Below are positions 32,518 through 41,321 of a stretch of 41,321 nt of DNA, one piece after another. Each line of letters starts with the position of its first letter. Within the stretch, counting starts at the first letter, position 1. The position numbers and the translations under genes are program-made. This stretch comes from Anaerolineae bacterium (lineage in GTDB: Bacteria; Chloroflexota; Anaerolineae; Aggregatilineales; Aggregatilineaceae). The DNA lies in assembly GCA_016930015.1 (NCBI GenBank), contig JAFGHR010000086.1:1-41321 (forward strand). Reading direction: 5' to 3'. The notes below the pieces were generated by a model. It did not search any database. It was not told the origin of the DNA and saw only the letters and a program-made list of their open reading frames with translations.

Positions 32518-32922
32518 GTGAAAGTGGACTCACCGTTGATGTGTCGAGGTGTTCGCGGTGCGATCACCGTTACCGAAAACACCGCCGATGCTATCTTGCA
32601 GGCCGTGAGTGACCTGCTCAGTATCATGATCGATGCCAACCAGATCGACCCGGATGATGTGGGCTGCGTGTTTTTTACCACGACGCCTGATCTCAATGCT
32701 GAGTTTCCTGCTGTAGCGGCACGTCAGCTTGGTTGGCTCGATGTGGCGATTCTGTGCGGGCACGAAATGGATGTGCCGCACGGTCTGAAACACTGTTTGC
32801 GCATCCTGATCATGTGGAATACCCGGCTGCGTGCGCAGGACATCCAGCACATCTACCTGGGGGATGCGATAAGTCTGCGTCCCGATCGCTCTACCAGCAC
32901 AACCCTACTCAAACGGCAGTAA
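32518..32922 (+). CDS. aroH: Chorismate mutase, AroH type
   Basis: Rearranges chorismate to prephenate, the entry to Phe and Tyr. 134 residues, trimeric B. subtilis AroH fold. [11 protein letters not shown] near the start holds the conserved Arg, and [19 protein letters not shown] and [16 protein letters not shown] form the active-site and core segments. GTG start with AAAGGAG upstream; an ATG at 32539 is possible but loses this site. As neither the tyrA nor pheA product carries a mutase domain, this is the pathway's dedicated enzyme. Confidence 0.93.
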   Translation: MKVDSPLMCRGVRGAITVTENTADAILQAVSDLLSIMIDANQIDPDDVGCVFFTTTPDLNAEFPAVAARQLGWLDVAILCGHEMDVPHGLKHCLRILIMWNTRLRAQDIQHIYLGDAISLRPDRSTSTTLLKRQ

Positions 32923-32962
32923 GGTTTTTTGTCAGATCACAGGACCGGGAGGAAAACAACCG

Positions 32963-33997
32963 ATGATCGTTGTCATGTCAGCACTGGCCAGCGCACGTGA
33001 TATTTCAGAAGTCATTGCGCGCATTCGGGCGATGGGTTATGAAGTCCACCTGTCCGAAGGCAAGGAACGAACCATAATCGGGGTCATCGGGCGCGGGCGT
33101 CCCCTTGACCGTGAGCAGTTAGGTTTGATGAACGGCGTACAGCAGGTCATGCCGGTGACCCACCCGTACAAAATCGCTAGCCGCGAGTATCATCCCGACG
33201 ACACGCTGATCCCCCTGAACGGTATTCAGGTGGGCGGCGATACCCTGGCGATCATCGCCGGGCCGTGCGCTGTTGAGGGCCGTTCGGAGATCATCGAGGT
33301 TGCGCACATGGTGCGCGAGGCCGGGGCAACCGCGCTGCGCGGTGGTGCGTTCAAGCCGCGTACATCACCGTACAGCTTTCAGGGACTTGGCGAAGAAGGG
33401 CTGCGTTACCTGGCCGAGGCGCGTGAAGCAACCGGCCTGCCCGTGGTCACCGAAGTGATGGACCCGCAGCTTGTATCGATGGTGTGCGACTATGCGGATG
33501 TGCTGCAAATCGGGGCGCGTAGTATGCAAAACTACGCCCTGCTGCACGCTGTGGGCGAAAGCCAGCACCCGGTACTGCTCAAACGTGGTATGAGCAGTAC
33601 AATTGAAGAATTATTGATGGCGGCTGAATATATTTTGAGTCACGGCAACATGCGTGTGATGCTGTGCGAGCGCGGCATCCGTACGTTTGAAACGTCCACT
33701 CGCAACACATTTGATATCAACGCGATCCCGGTCTTAAAACAAGCATCACACCTGCCGGTTATTGCCGATCCCAGCCATGCAACCGGCAAATGGGAATACG
33801 TCGAGAGTGTGGCGATGGCGGCGATCGCGGCGGGCGCGGATGGCCTGGTGATCGAAGTCCATCCCGATCCGGAACATGCCCAGTCGGACGGGCGGCAGTC
33901 CCTTAAGCCGGAACGTTTTGCCGCGCTGGTCAGCCGGATCGCGCAGTTGGCGCCGGTGGTGGGCCGTCGGGTAGCCCTGAAAGTGGCAGCAGATTAG
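32963..33997 (+). CDS. aroF: DAHP synthase, type I-beta with N-terminal regulatory domain
   Basis: Condenses PEP and erythrose 4-phosphate, the first shikimate step. 344 residues. Residues 1-70 form a ferredoxin-like regulatory domain as in the Thermotoga enzyme, where Tyr/Phe bind. The barrel follows, with [10 protein letters not shown] (metal Cys), [22 protein letters not shown], and DPSHATG. The ATG has GGGAGG upstream. Not fused to chorismate mutase, but its gene sits directly behind the free-standing mutase aroH. Confidence 0.95.
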   Translation: MIVVMSALASARDISEVIARIRAMGYEVHLSEGKERTIIGVIGRGRPLDREQLGLMNGVQQVMPVTHPYKIASREYHPDDTLIPLNGIQVGGDTLAIIAGPCAVEGRSEIIEVAHMVREAGATALRGGAFKPRTSPYSFQGLGEEGLRYLAEAREATGLPVVTEVMDPQLVSMVCDYADVLQIGARSMQNYALLHAVGESQHPVLLKRGMSSTIEELLMAAEYILSHGNMRVMLCERGIRTFETSTRNTFDINAIPVLKQASHLPVIADPSHATGKWEYVESVAMAAIAAGADGLVIEVHPDPEHAQSDGRQSLKPERFAALVSRIAQLAPVVGRRVALKVAAD

Positions 33998-34005
33998 GGG
34001 ACGTT

Positions 34006-34863
34006 ATGACAACAACGCTGAATGATTGTTCGGTGCATGTCATTGGCCTGGGCCTGATGGGTGGATCGTTGGCGATGGCGCTGCGTGGCAAAGTCCGGCG
34101 CCTGACAGCAGATGACATCCAACCGGCAGTGTTACAGGCAGCGGCAGGTAACGGTGTGATCGAAACCGGCGGCAGCGCGGCGGATGCTGATATCGTTGTG
34201 CTGGCGATTCCCGCCAACAGGATTATCGATATCATTCCGACTCTTACGGTAAGGCCGGGGACGCTGGTGCTTGATCTGGGCAGCACCAAAACCCGCATCT
34301 GCGACCAGCTTGACCGGTTGCCGGAAAATGTGCAGGCGGTGGGCGGGCATCCGATGTGCGGGCTTGCCGAAAACGGCTACACGAACGCGCTTCCGACATT
34401 ATACGCTGGAGCGCGTTTTGTATTGTGCGAGACGGCACGCACCACGGATCAGGCGCGCACACTGGCCGAAGCGTTAGTCGCCGCCGTGGGCGCGGTCCCG
34501 CTGTGGATGGACCGGGTCCGCCAGGATTATCTAACGGCGCTGACCAGCCACCTGCCCCACCTGCTCAGTTTTGCCCTGATGCAGCTCGCCATGGAAGTAT
34601 CCGCCGAGGACAGCGCCCTGTACGACCTGGCGGCTGGGGGATTCGACGGCGCAACCCGGTTAGCTCGAACCGAGGAATCAATGATCGTGGGCATGTTCAG
34701 CACGAATGCCGAACAGTTACGCAGTGTGACCGCACGCTTACGTGAACATCTGGATCACCTGGAGGCACTATTAGAAACGCCGGCGCTGCGCGATGAACTG
34801 GACGCCATCGTTGCCGCCCGGCGTTCGTATACCGACAGATACGGGGAGCGATTGATCTCATGA
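34006..34863 (+). CDS. tyrA: Prephenate dehydrogenase
   Basis: NAD(P)-dependent oxidative decarboxylation of prephenate to 4-hydroxyphenylpyruvate for Tyr, or of arogenate if that variant is used. 285 residues. Rossmann motif VIGLGLMGGSLAMAL (11-25), the catalytic His in GGHPMCG, and the C-terminal helical segment LTSHLPHLLSFAL. No ACT or mutase domain, so feedback probably acts directly at the active site, if at all. Overlaps aroA by 4 bases (ATGA). Confidence 0.92.
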   Translation: MTTTLNDCSVHVIGLGLMGGSLAMALRGKVRRLTADDIQPAVLQAAAGNGVIETGGSAADADIVVLAIPANRIIDIIPTLTVRPGTLVLDLGSTKTRICDQLDRLPENVQAVGGHPMCGLAENGYTNALPTLYAGARFVLCETARTTDQARTLAEALVAAVGAVPLWMDRVRQDYLTALTSHLPHLLSFALMQLAMEVSAEDSALYDLAAGGFDGATRLARTEESMIVGMFSTNAEQLRSVTARLREHLDHLEALLETPALRDELDAIVAARRSYTDRYGERLIS

Positions 34864-36170
34864 CGCATATGCACATCACGGTCCGGTCCGGCGGCCCATT
34901 GAGCGGCACGGCCAGTGTGCCGGGCGATAAGTCGATATCACACCGTGCGCTGATCCTGGGCGCACTGGCCGACGGCACCAGTGAAATTCGCGGTTTTTTA
35001 CCGGCAGGTGATACGCTGGCAACGTTGGATTGTATCAGAAAGCTGGGGATACAGGTCGAACAGCCGGACCTGACCACGCTGGTTATCAATGGTAAGGGGC
35101 TGTACGGTCTGTGCCCGCCTGATTTACCGCTTGATTGTAAGAACGCGGGCACGGCTATGCGGCTGCTGGCCGGTGTGCTGGCCGGACAGTCTTACTCCTG
35201 TGTATTGGATGGCAGCCCGCAGCTTCGCCGCCGTCCCATGGCGCGGATCGTTGATCCGCTGCGCGAGATGGGCGCGCGTATCGAATGCGCGGACGGGCGC
35301 GCACCGCTGTATATCTACGGTTCACCGCTGCGCGGCGTGATGTATGAAATGCCGGTCGCCAGCGCCCAGGTGAAAAGCTGCCTGCTGCTGGCCGGGTTGT
35401 ATGCTACAGGGCATACAACCGTGATCGAGCCGGGACCGGCGCGCGATCACACGGAACGGCTGTTGCTGGCGATGGATGCGGCGGTGTCTGTGGATCATCC
35501 CCGGATAACGGTTGAACCGGGCGGCGTGCTGCGCCCACTCGATTTGACGGTGCCCGGTGATGTCTCATCAGCCGCGTTTTTATTAGTCGCGGTGCTGGTC
35601 GCCGCCCGCGAAGCGATCCAGCTTGCCGGAATAGGCGTGAATCCAACACGCACCGGCATCCTCGATATCCTGGCGCGGATGGGCGCGGATATCCAGGTGA
35701 CGAATTTATCCTACGAAGCCGGTGAACCCGTGGCCGATCTGACCGTGTACCCGGCAGGGCTTCAAGGCGCTCGTATTGGCGGTGATCTGATCGTGCGCGC
35801 GATTGACGAGTTCCCGGTATTGATGGTCGCCGCGACACAGGCGGCTGGTGAAACGCGTGTCTCCGGTGCGCAAGAACTGCGTGTCAAAGAAACCGACCGT
35901 ATCGCGGTCATGACGGCAGAACTGCGCAAACTGGGGGCCGCGATCGACGAACAGCCGGACGGTTTTGTCATTGTCGGGCCGCAGCGGTTGGCGGGTGCGG
36001 TTGTGGACGGGCACGGCGATCACCGGGTCGCCATGTCGCTCGTGCTGGCCGGGCTGTGCGCTGAGGGCGAAACGACCGTCAAAAACGCCGCATGTATCGA
36101 CGATTCCTTCCCCGGTTTTGTCGAGATGTTACAGACGCTAGGTGCAGAGGTGGAACAGAATGGCGAATAA
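34860..36170 (+). CDS. aroA: 5-enolpyruvylshikimate-3-phosphate synthase
   Basis: Transfers enolpyruvyl from PEP to shikimate 3-phosphate. 436 residues. Motifs: VPGDKSISHRALILGALA near residue 20 (PEP/S3P Lys and Arg), KNAGTAMRLLAGVLAG, the Asp/Glu core DEFPVLMVAATQA, ELRVKETDRIAVM, and GHGDHRVAMS. The residue after AMR is Leu rather than the Pro of plant/enteric enzymes, which is common outside those groups. Start codon overlaps the tyrA stop; end overlaps aroE by 11 bases. Confidence 0.96.
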   Translation: MTHMHITVRSGGPLSGTASVPGDKSISHRALILGALADGTSEIRGFLPAGDTLATLDCIRKLGIQVEQPDLTTLVINGKGLYGLCPPDLPLDCKNAGTAMRLLAGVLAGQSYSCVLDGSPQLRRRPMARIVDPLREMGARIECADGRAPLYIYGSPLRGVMYEMPVASAQVKSCLLLAGLYATGHTTVIEPGPARDHTERLLLAMDAAVSVDHPRITVEPGGVLRPLDLTVPGDVSSAAFLLVAVLVAAREAIQLAGIGVNPTRTGILDILARMGADIQVTNLSYEAGEPVADLTVYPAGLQGARIGGDLIVRAIDEFPVLMVAATQAAGETRVSGAQELRVKETDRIAVMTAELRKLGAAIDEQPDGFVIVGPQRLAGAVVDGHGDHRVAMSLVLAGLCAEGETTVKNAACIDDSFPGFVEMLQTLGAEVEQNGE

Positions 36171-37002
36171 AAAATGTGTTCGTGTCGGGCTGCTGGGCTG
36201 GCCGGTAGGACATAGCATTTCACCGGTCATGCATAACGCGGCATTCAAAGCGCTGGGACTCAACTGGCGTTATGCGGCGCTGGCTGTCCCTCCTGGCGAG
36301 CTTGAAGAAACCGTGTCCTGGCTGATCACGGAAACCGGTTACTGTGGTTTTAACGTCACCATCCCGCACAAGCGGGCTGTGCTGGCCCTGCCCGGCGTGG
36401 CGTTTATCAGCCCGGCGGTGCGGGCTACCGGGTCGGCTAACACGCTTATTGTCCGGCCTGATGGCATGCTGGAAGCCGATAATACCGACTGGCGCGGGCT
36501 TGCTGCCGATCTCGCCGCGCACAACATTACGGTCAATGGGCAGAAGTGCCTGATCCTGGGTACAGGCGGCAGCGCGCAGGCGGTCCGGTATACCCTGGAA
36601 CGCCTCGGCGCCGCGCGGATCACCCTGGTCAGCCGCGATCCGGGCGGGCGGGATGGTGTTGTCGGTTATGACGCCCTGGCTGACATCGCGCCCGAAGCAG
36701 ATGTGATCGTCAACTGCACCCCGGTCGGCATGGCACCGGATGCCGATCACTCGCCCTGGCCGGACGGCGTGCCGTTTCCGCCGCACACGGTGTTATATGA
36801 CCTCGTCTACAACCCGCCGGTCACGCGCTTGATGGCGCAGGCTGACGCCGCCGGGGCGCGAGTCGTGGGCGGATTGGGCATGCTGGTGCAGCAGGGGGCG
36901 CTGGCGTTCGAAATGTGGACGGGTTCGCCGCCGCCGGTTGACGTGATGGCGGAGGCCGCTCGCTGCGCCTTATCATCATTGTGGGCGGAGGCCAAACCAT
37001 GA
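36160..37002 (+). CDS. aroE: Shikimate dehydrogenase
   Basis: NADPH-dependent reduction of 3-dehydroshikimate. 280 residues. Substrate site GWPVGHSISPVMHNAAF near the start, catalytic Lys in FNVTIPHKRAV, Asp in EADNTDWRGL, and nucleotide-binding LGTGGSAQAVRYTL. The ATG at 36160 has GAGGTGG upstream and overlaps the aroA end; an in-frame start at 36142 lacks a good site. Ends with the ATGA overlap into aroC. Confidence 0.95.
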   Translation: MANKKCVRVGLLGWPVGHSISPVMHNAAFKALGLNWRYAALAVPPGELEETVSWLITETGYCGFNVTIPHKRAVLALPGVAFISPAVRATGSANTLIVRPDGMLEADNTDWRGLAADLAAHNITVNGQKCLILGTGGSAQAVRYTLERLGAARITLVSRDPGGRDGVVGYDALADIAPEADVIVNCTPVGMAPDADHSPWPDGVPFPPHTVLYDLVYNPPVTRLMAQADAAGARVVGGLGMLVQQGALAFEMWTGSPPPVDVMAEAARCALSSLWAEAKP

Positions 37003-38183
37003 TCCGTTTTTTGACTGCGGGCGAGAGTCACGGCCCGATGCTGACCGGCATTTTGGAAGGCATGCCCGCCGGGCTGCCGCTGGCGCCGGACGATATCGAC
37101 CGGGAATTGGCCCGCCGCCAAAAAGGGTACGGCAGCGGGGGCCGGATGCAGATCGAACGCGATCACGCGCGCGTTACCGGCGGCGTGATGAACGGGCGCA
37201 CAACTGGCGCACCGATCAGCTTTTTGATCACCAACCGCGATTGGGAAAATTGGGCCGAGAAAGACATTCCCCCGATGACGACGCCCCGCCCCGGTCACGC
37301 CGACCTGACCGGCGCGATCAAATACGGCTACCGTGATCTGCGGCTGGCGCTCGAACGGGCCAGCGCGCGTGAAACGGCTGTGCGCGTGGCGGTCGGCGCG
37401 ATTTGTAAACGCCTGCTGGCCGAGTTTGATATCGTGGTGGGCGGTTACGTGACCGCGATCGCCGCCGAAACCGCCGATTTACCGGAGCCACCCGACTACC
37501 CGGCCCGGTTTGAAGCGGCGGAACGATCGGACGTGCGCTGTCCCGATCCGGCAGCGTCGGAACGTATGCAGGCCGCCATCCGGCAGGCCAAGATCGACAA
37601 AGACACGCTGGGCGGCATAATCGAGGTCGTGGCGCTTTACCTGCCGCCGGGATTGGGTTCACATGTGCATGATGATCGCCGCCTGACCGGGCGGTTGGCG
37701 GGCGCGGTGTGCAGCATTCAAAGTATCAAAGGGGTCGAGATCGGGTCAGCGTTCCAGAACGCGCAGCGGCCCGGCACTCAGGTTCACGACGCGATTACGC
37801 TAGAGCCGGGCGGACGCCTGGCCCGGCACACGAATCACGCGGGCGGGCTGGAAGGCGGCATAACGACCGGTGCGCCGCTGGTCGTGCGCGCCGCCATGAA
37901 ACCGATCAGCACGACGCTAACGCCGCTCGCATCCGTGAACCTGGCCACCGGCGAGCCGGATCAAACCGAGTACGAGCGCAGCGATTTTTGCGCGGTGCCG
38001 CGTGCCGTTCCGGTAGTCGAAGCGATGGTGAGCATCGTGCTGGCCGGTGAACTGCTGCGCAAGCTGGGCGGCGACAGCCTGGACGAGATGCACCCCCGCT
38101 TCGAAACGCTGCGGCGCGGTGATCTGGCCGATCTGGTGATGGATGATCAGCCTTGGCGGTTCGGTTATGACGCGTGGCAGTAA
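36999..38183 (+). CDS. aroC: Chorismate synthase
   Basis: FMN-dependent trans-elimination of EPSP phosphate to chorismate. 394 residues, long bacterial form. FLTAGESHGPMLTGILEGMP at the N-terminus carries the conserved His; RDHARVTGGVMNGRTTGAPI and the late SDFCAVPRAVPVVEAM segments are present. Start chosen at 36999 with GGCGGAGG upstream and 4-base overlap with aroE. Its product feeds both the aroH branch here and the trp operon. Confidence 0.96.
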   Translation: MIRFLTAGESHGPMLTGILEGMPAGLPLAPDDIDRELARRQKGYGSGGRMQIERDHARVTGGVMNGRTTGAPISFLITNRDWENWAEKDIPPMTTPRPGHADLTGAIKYGYRDLRLALERASARETAVRVAVGAICKRLLAEFDIVVGGYVTAIAAETADLPEPPDYPARFEAAERSDVRCPDPAASERMQAAIRQAKIDKDTLGGIIEVVALYLPPGLGSHVHDDRRLTGRLAGAVCSIQSIKGVEIGSAFQNAQRPGTQVHDAITLEPGGRLARHTNHAGGLEGGITTGAPLVVRAAMKPISTTLTPLASVNLATGEPDQTEYERSDFCAVPRAVPVVEAMVSIVLAGELLRKLGGDSLDEMHPRFETLRRGDLADLVMDDQPWRFGYDAWQ

Positions 38184-38679
38184 AGTTAACCTGGTGCTGG
38201 CGGGTTTTATGGGCACCGGCAAAACGACGGTGGGCCGGATGGCCGCCGCGCGGCTGGGGATGGCGTTTGTGGACACCGATGACGTGATCATGACGCGGGC
38301 CGGGTGTTCCGTCGCCCAGATTTTCGCCCAGTACGGCGAAGCCGCGTTCCGCCAGCTTGAGGCCGACGTTTGCCGGGATTTGGCGGCCCAACGCGGGTAC
38401 GTGATCGCAACGGGCGGCGGGGCGCTGCTCGATCCGGCGGTGGTTGAAGCGTTTGCGGCAGCCAGCCTGATCGTGTGTTTGCAGTGCACGCTGGACGAGA
38501 TTTTGCGGCGTGTGGGTGATGATCCGTCACGTCCCTTGTTCAGCCCGGACCGCGAACGGCTGGCGCGTTTGTTGGCCGAACGCGCGGCCCTGTACGATGG
38601 GCTGCCGCACCAGATCGATACAACCGGCTTAAGTCCTGAACAAGCAGTCGAGGAGGTGATTCGTTTATGGCAATGGTAG
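38167..38679 (+). CDS. aroK: Shikimate kinase
   Basis: ATP-dependent 3-phosphorylation of shikimate. 170 residues. Walker A GFMGTGKTTVGR near residue 12, the shikimate-binding DTDDVI and FRQLEADV regions, the ATGGGAL glycine loop, and the lid Arg in DPSRPLF. The ATG at 38167 overlaps the end of aroC by 17 bases; no strong ribosome site is seen, so coupling to aroC translation is likely. Ends 13 bases into aroB. Confidence 0.93.
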   Translation: MTRGSKVNLVLAGFMGTGKTTVGRMAAARLGMAFVDTDDVIMTRAGCSVAQIFAQYGEAAFRQLEADVCRDLAAQRGYVIATGGGALLDPAVVEAFAAASLIVCLQCTLDEILRRVGDDPSRPLFSPDRERLARLLAERAALYDGLPHQIDTTGLSPEQAVEEVIRLWQW

Positions 38680-39737
38680 ACACAAAACACCTGGCCGTTG
38701 ATGGTGAAAACGGTACCTATCCCGTAATCATTGGACCCGGCGCGCTGGACAATACGCTGCTGCACCTGGCCGCGGAGCGTGGATTCAGCCGCGTGGCCGT
38801 GATCACCAATACAACGCTGGCGCCGCTTTACGGCCAGGCGCTCGCGGATAAGCTGCCGGGCGGCTTCCTGGTCGCTGTGCCGGACGGCGAGCAGTATAAA
38901 ACGCTGGACACCGTGCGCACGCTGTACGGCGACCTGTTGGCTGGCGGCGCCGACCGTGCCAGCCTGGTGATCGGACTGGGCGGCGGGGTGATCGGTGATA
39001 CGGCGGGATTTGTGGCGGCTACCTTCATGCGCGGGATCGCGTTTGTGCAGGCTCCAACCAGCCTGTTAGCCATGGTTGACGCCAGCATTGGCGGCAAGGT
39101 GGGCGTGGACCTGCCGCAGGGTAAAAACCTGGTCGGAGCGTTTAAAGACCCGCTGGCAGTGTTTGCCGATACGACCACGCTGCACACCCTGCCCGATATC
39201 GAGCGGCGGTGCGGCCTGGCCGAGGTCGTAAAATCGGCATTGGTGGGTGATCCGGCACTGCTGGATCACCTGGAGCAGGTTGGCCCGGAGCCGATCACGG
39301 ATGTGATCGCCCAAACGGCGGCGGTCAAGATCGGCCTTGTCGAGCAGGACCGGCTCGAAAGCGGCCCGCGGGCCTTCCTGAACCTGGGGCACACATTCGG
39401 CCATGCGCTGGAACATGCCAGCGGCTACGCCTGGAAACACGGCGCGGCGGTGGCGGTTGGGCTGATGGCGGCGGCGCGGCTGTCGGTGCGGTTAGAGCTG
39501 TGTGATCCCACGCTGGCCGGTCGTATTGAGCGTGTCTTGACCGGGCTGGGGCTGCCCGTGCGTTATTCAGGTTATGCGCCTGACGTGTTGTGGGACACGA
39601 TGCGCCACGACAAAAAATGGCGCGGCGGCGCGGCTACGTTTGTTTTGTTAGAGGGTACCGGCCAGCCGGTGATCAGTCACGACGTGGTGCAGGCCGACGT
39701 GATCGATGTGCTGGATAGTTTGCGGGAGGACACATGA
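38667..39737 (+). CDS. aroB: 3-dehydroquinate synthase
   Basis: NAD- and metal-dependent cyclisation of DAHP to 3-dehydroquinate. 356 residues. NAD-binding [21 protein letters not shown] region (split here: [21 protein letters not shown]), substrate segment [17 protein letters not shown], metal ligands in [22 protein letters not shown] and [17 protein letters not shown] precedes the ATG at 38667; another ATG two codons later is possible. The aroK-aroB pair overlaps, as in many bacteria. Confidence 0.95.
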   Translation: MAMVDTKHLAVDGENGTYPVIIGPGALDNTLLHLAAERGFSRVAVITNTTLAPLYGQALADKLPGGFLVAVPDGEQYKTLDTVRTLYGDLLAGGADRASLVIGLGGGVIGDTAGFVAATFMRGIAFVQAPTSLLAMVDASIGGKVGVDLPQGKNLVGAFKDPLAVFADTTTLHTLPDIERRCGLAEVVKSALVGDPALLDHLEQVGPEPITDVIAQTAAVKIGLVEQDRLESGPRAFLNLGHTFGHALEHASGYAWKHGAAVAVGLMAAARLSVRLELCDPTLAGRIERVLTGLGLPVRYSGYAPDVLWDTMRHDKKWRGGAATFVLLEGTGQPVISHDVVQADVIDVLDSLREDT

Positions 39738-40159
39738 ACGTTTTGGTGCTGCACGGCCCCAACCTGAACTTACTCGGCACGCGTGAACCGGAGGTATACG
39801 GCACGCTGACATTGGGCGACATCAACGCCCGGTTAGAGGACTACGCTGCCGGGCAAGATGTGTCGCTGCGCATGTTGCAGAGTAATCACGAGGGCGAATT
39901 AATCGACGCGCTGCACGCGGCGCGAGGCTGGGCCGATGCCGTGATCATCAATCCCGGCGGTTACACCCATACGAGTGTGGCCCTGCGTGACGCGATCAGC
40001 GCGGTTGAACTGCCCACCGTTGAAGTGCATCTATCTAACATCCACGCCCGCGAAACATTCCGGCACACGTCACTGATCGCGCCGGTGTGTGTCGGGCAAA
40101 TCTGCGGGTTGGGCTGGATCGGCTACCGGTTGGCGCTGGAAGCCTTGTTAGCGCCATAA
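39734..40159 (+). CDS. aroQ: 3-dehydroquinate dehydratase, type II
   Basis: Dehydrates 3-dehydroquinate to 3-dehydroshikimate by the type II mechanism. 141 residues, dodecameric family. [18 protein letters not shown] (residues 5-22) includes the catalytic Arg and Tyr, [17 protein letters not shown] follows, and [15 protein letters not shown] carries the catalytic His. Overlaps aroB by 4 bases. Confidence 0.96.
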   Translation: MNVLVLHGPNLNLLGTREPEVYGTLTLGDINARLEDYAAGQDVSLRMLQSNHEGELIDALHAARGWADAVIINPGGYTHTSVALRDAISAVELPTVEVHLSNIHARETFRHTSLIAPVCVGQICGLGWIGYRLALEALLAP

Positions 40160-40174
40160 GTCAGGGGAAAAAGT

Positions 40175-41014
40175 GTGAGCGAGCAGATTGTAGCCTTTCA
40201 AGGCGCACATGGCGCTTATTCTGAAGAAGCGATCCGCCATCACCTGGGGCCGGATGTAACAACGCTGCCGTGCGAGTCGTTTGGGGCCATGTTCCAGGCG
40301 ATTCAACAGGGGCAAGCGACCAGCGGTATTCTGCCGGTCGAGAATGCGCTGGTGGGCACGGTCGCCCAGTCCTACGAACTGCTGATGGAATACGATTTTC
40401 GCGTGCAGTCGGAGTATATTTTGCCGATCCACCATCACCTGCTGGCTGCGCCGGGTGTTTCAGCAGACGACATCAAACATGTACGGTCGCATCCGCAGGC
40501 GCTGGCTCAATGTGCCGATACGCTCCGGCGGCGCGGCTGGGAGCCGGTGGCCGCCTATGATACGGCGGGCGCTGCCTGTGATCTGGCCCAGAATCCGGAG
40601 CCGCACACTGCCGTGATCGCCAGCGCGCTGGCCGGGGAGTTGTACGGGCTGGCCGTTGTAGAAAGTGGCATTGAGGATGATCCGTCGAACTCCACGCGCT
40701 TTTTTGTGATCGGGCCGGAGGATGCTGAACGGCGCGATCCCAGCAAAACATCGCTGGTGTTTGCGGTGCGCCACCGCCCACGGGCGCTGTATGACTGCCT
40801 CGGCGCGTTTGCCAACCGTGACATCAACCTGACCAAAATCGAGTCGCGCCCGATGCAAGGACGCCCGTGGCAGTACTGGTTTTATCTGGATTTTGAAGGG
40901 CATTGGCGCGATCCGCACGCTGAGGCCGCATTAGTTGATTTGCTGCGTCACGCGTCGATAGTCAAAATGCTGGGATCGTACCCGGCGGCCAGGGGCGGCC
41001 CGAACAGCGCTTGA
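40175..41014 (+). CDS. pheA: Prephenate dehydratase with ACT domain
   Basis: Converts prephenate to phenylpyruvate for Phe. 279 residues. N-terminal FQGAHGAYSEEAI, the catalytic Thr-Arg-Phe in NSTRFFVIG, and a C-terminal ACT domain with the Phe-binding ESRP motif in LTKIESRPMQGRPW, so Phe feedback is expected. No chorismate mutase domain, consistent with the separate aroH. GTG start with AGGGG upstream. Last gene of the aro operon; no clear terminator follows. Confidence 0.95.
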   Translation: MSEQIVAFQGAHGAYSEEAIRHHLGPDVTTLPCESFGAMFQAIQQGQATSGILPVENALVGTVAQSYELLMEYDFRVQSEYILPIHHHLLAAPGVSADDIKHVRSHPQALAQCADTLRRRGWEPVAAYDTAGAACDLAQNPEPHTAVIASALAGELYGLAVVESGIEDDPSNSTRFFVIGPEDAERRDPSKTSLVFAVRHRPRALYDCLGAFANRDINLTKIESRPMQGRPWQYWFYLDFEGHWRDPHAEAALVDLLRHASIVKMLGSYPAARGGPNSA

Positions 41015-41041
41015 GGTTGTACAGCCGCGGACCAAGAACCA

Positions 41042-41070
41042 TTGACAAACCGGCTGCCGTCCGATAGAAT
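41042..41070 (+). promoter_or_regulatory. tRNA cluster promoter P1
   Basis: TTGACA (41042-41047), 17-base spacer, TAGAAT (41065-41070). A near-consensus promoter 27 bases after pheA. Confidence 0.75.
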
Positions 41071-41080
41071 TCCGACCATT

Positions 41081-41101
41081 CAAGGGGAAGACTCACCCTT
41101 G
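41081..41101 (+). other. Short hairpin between the two tRNA promoters
   Basis: CAAGGG (41081-41086) with CCCTTG (41096-41101). No T-run; it overlaps the -35 of P2. Either a weak stop for aro read-through or a 5' leader fold of the tRNA precursor. Confidence 0.3.
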
Positions 41102-41127
41102 AGGCTGCGTGCGTGACATGGTACAAT
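41099..41127 (+). promoter_or_regulatory. tRNA cluster promoter P2
   Basis: TTGAGG (41099-41104), 17-base spacer, TACAAT (41122-41127). Start near 41134, about 6 bases before the tRNA-Thr gene. Confidence 0.65.
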
Positions 41128-41139
41128 GTTCGCTACTGT

Positions 41140-41212
41140 GCCGACGTAGCTCAATCGGCAGAGCAAGCGCCTTGTAAGCGCTAGGTTATGGGTTCAAGTC
41201 CCATCGTCGGCT
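41140..41212 (+). tRNA. tRNA-Thr (anticodon UGU)
   Basis: Acceptor arms GCCGACG and CGTCGGC pair perfectly. D-arm GCTC...GAGC; anticodon stem AGCGC/GCGCT around loop CTTGTAA gives anticodon TGT; T-arm ATGGG-TTCAAGT-CCCAT. Discriminator is T and no CCA is encoded. 73 bases. Confidence 0.96.
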
Positions 41213-41234
41213 CTGTGATGGGTTCGTTTTTCAT

Positions 41235-41317
41235 GGGTCAGTGTCCCGAGCGGCAAAGGGGGCGGACTGTAAATCCGCTGGCGGACGCCTTCGTAGGTTC
41301 GAGTCCTACCTGGCCCA
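41235..41317 (+). tRNA. tRNA-Tyr (anticodon GUA)
   Basis: Acceptor arms GGGTCAG and CTGGCCC (one G-U). Anticodon stem GCGGA/TCCGC around CTGTAAA gives GTA. A long class II variable arm (about TGGCGGACGCCTTCG) and T-arm GTAGG-TTCGAGT-CCTAC. Discriminator A, no encoded CCA. It is close to the end of the window, and further tRNAs may follow. Confidence 0.96.
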
Positions 41318-41321
41318 CTCA

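Noticed and set aside
35140..35180. Leu in place of Pro after the AMR motif of EPSP synthase as a glyphosate-tolerance mark
   Set aside because: Leu at this place is common in bacterial enzymes outside the enteric/plant group, so it is not special by itself.

Overview
The window looks like a chromosomal stretch from a GC-rich free-living bacterium, most likely a member of the Chloroflexota (Anaerolineae-like). That placement is inference. It rests on a T-box-controlled trp operon, a Thermotoga-type DAHP synthase, an AroH-type chorismate mutase, a homoaconitase-type LeuC, and a very large secreted protein built from malectin and choice-of-anchor/ASH-like domains. No phage, insertion sequence or CRISPR array was seen.

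Layout. (1) 1-11.9 kb, minus strand: a cell-surface locus transcribed right to left from a promoter at about 11.87-11.90 kb. It encodes a membrane-anchored DUF4352-like protein, a 2525-residue secreted multidomain protein with three malectin domains, then GT2, GT4 and GT2 glycosyltransferases, the last with a missing C-terminus. (2) 12.0-19.4 kb, minus strand: trpE-trpG-trpD-trpC-trpF-GNAT-trpB-trpA, closed by a clear intrinsic terminator and preceded by a promoter and a T-box leader with a UGG-containing specifier loop. (3) 19.9-32.2 kb, plus strand: ilvD-ilvB-ilvN-ilvC-leuA-small ORF-leuC-leuD-cimA-leuB, a branched-chain amino acid operon that includes citramalate synthase, giving a threonine-independent route to isoleucine. 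(4) 32.2-41.0 kb, plus strand: aroH-aroF-tyrA-aroA-aroE-aroC-aroK-aroB-aroQ-pheA, all seven shikimate steps plus the Phe and Tyr branches, tightly packed and often overlapping. (5) 41.0-41.3 kb: tRNA-Thr(UGU) and tRNA-Tyr(GUA) behind two strong-looking promoters.

The most striking content lies in the leaders. Upstream of ilvD are two complete attenuators in tandem. Each has its own short ORF packed with Leu/Ile/Val codons, an antiterminator arm that pairs with the terminator's 5' arm (10 bp perfect and 14 bp), and an intrinsic terminator. Upstream of aroH is a third leader ORF with the run W-V-W-F-G-Y-F-Y-F-Y-F, followed by a 10-bp-stem terminator with a T-run; this could sense all three aromatic amino acids at once. 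Together with the trp T-box, three neighbouring amino-acid operons each appear to sense their own end products in the nascent RNA, by ribosome stalling (ilv-leu, aro) or direct tRNA binding (trp). Most promoters found share a TTGACA-like -35 box and 17-bp spacing.

All calls come from reading the sequence and translations by eye. No alignment, folding or database search was run.
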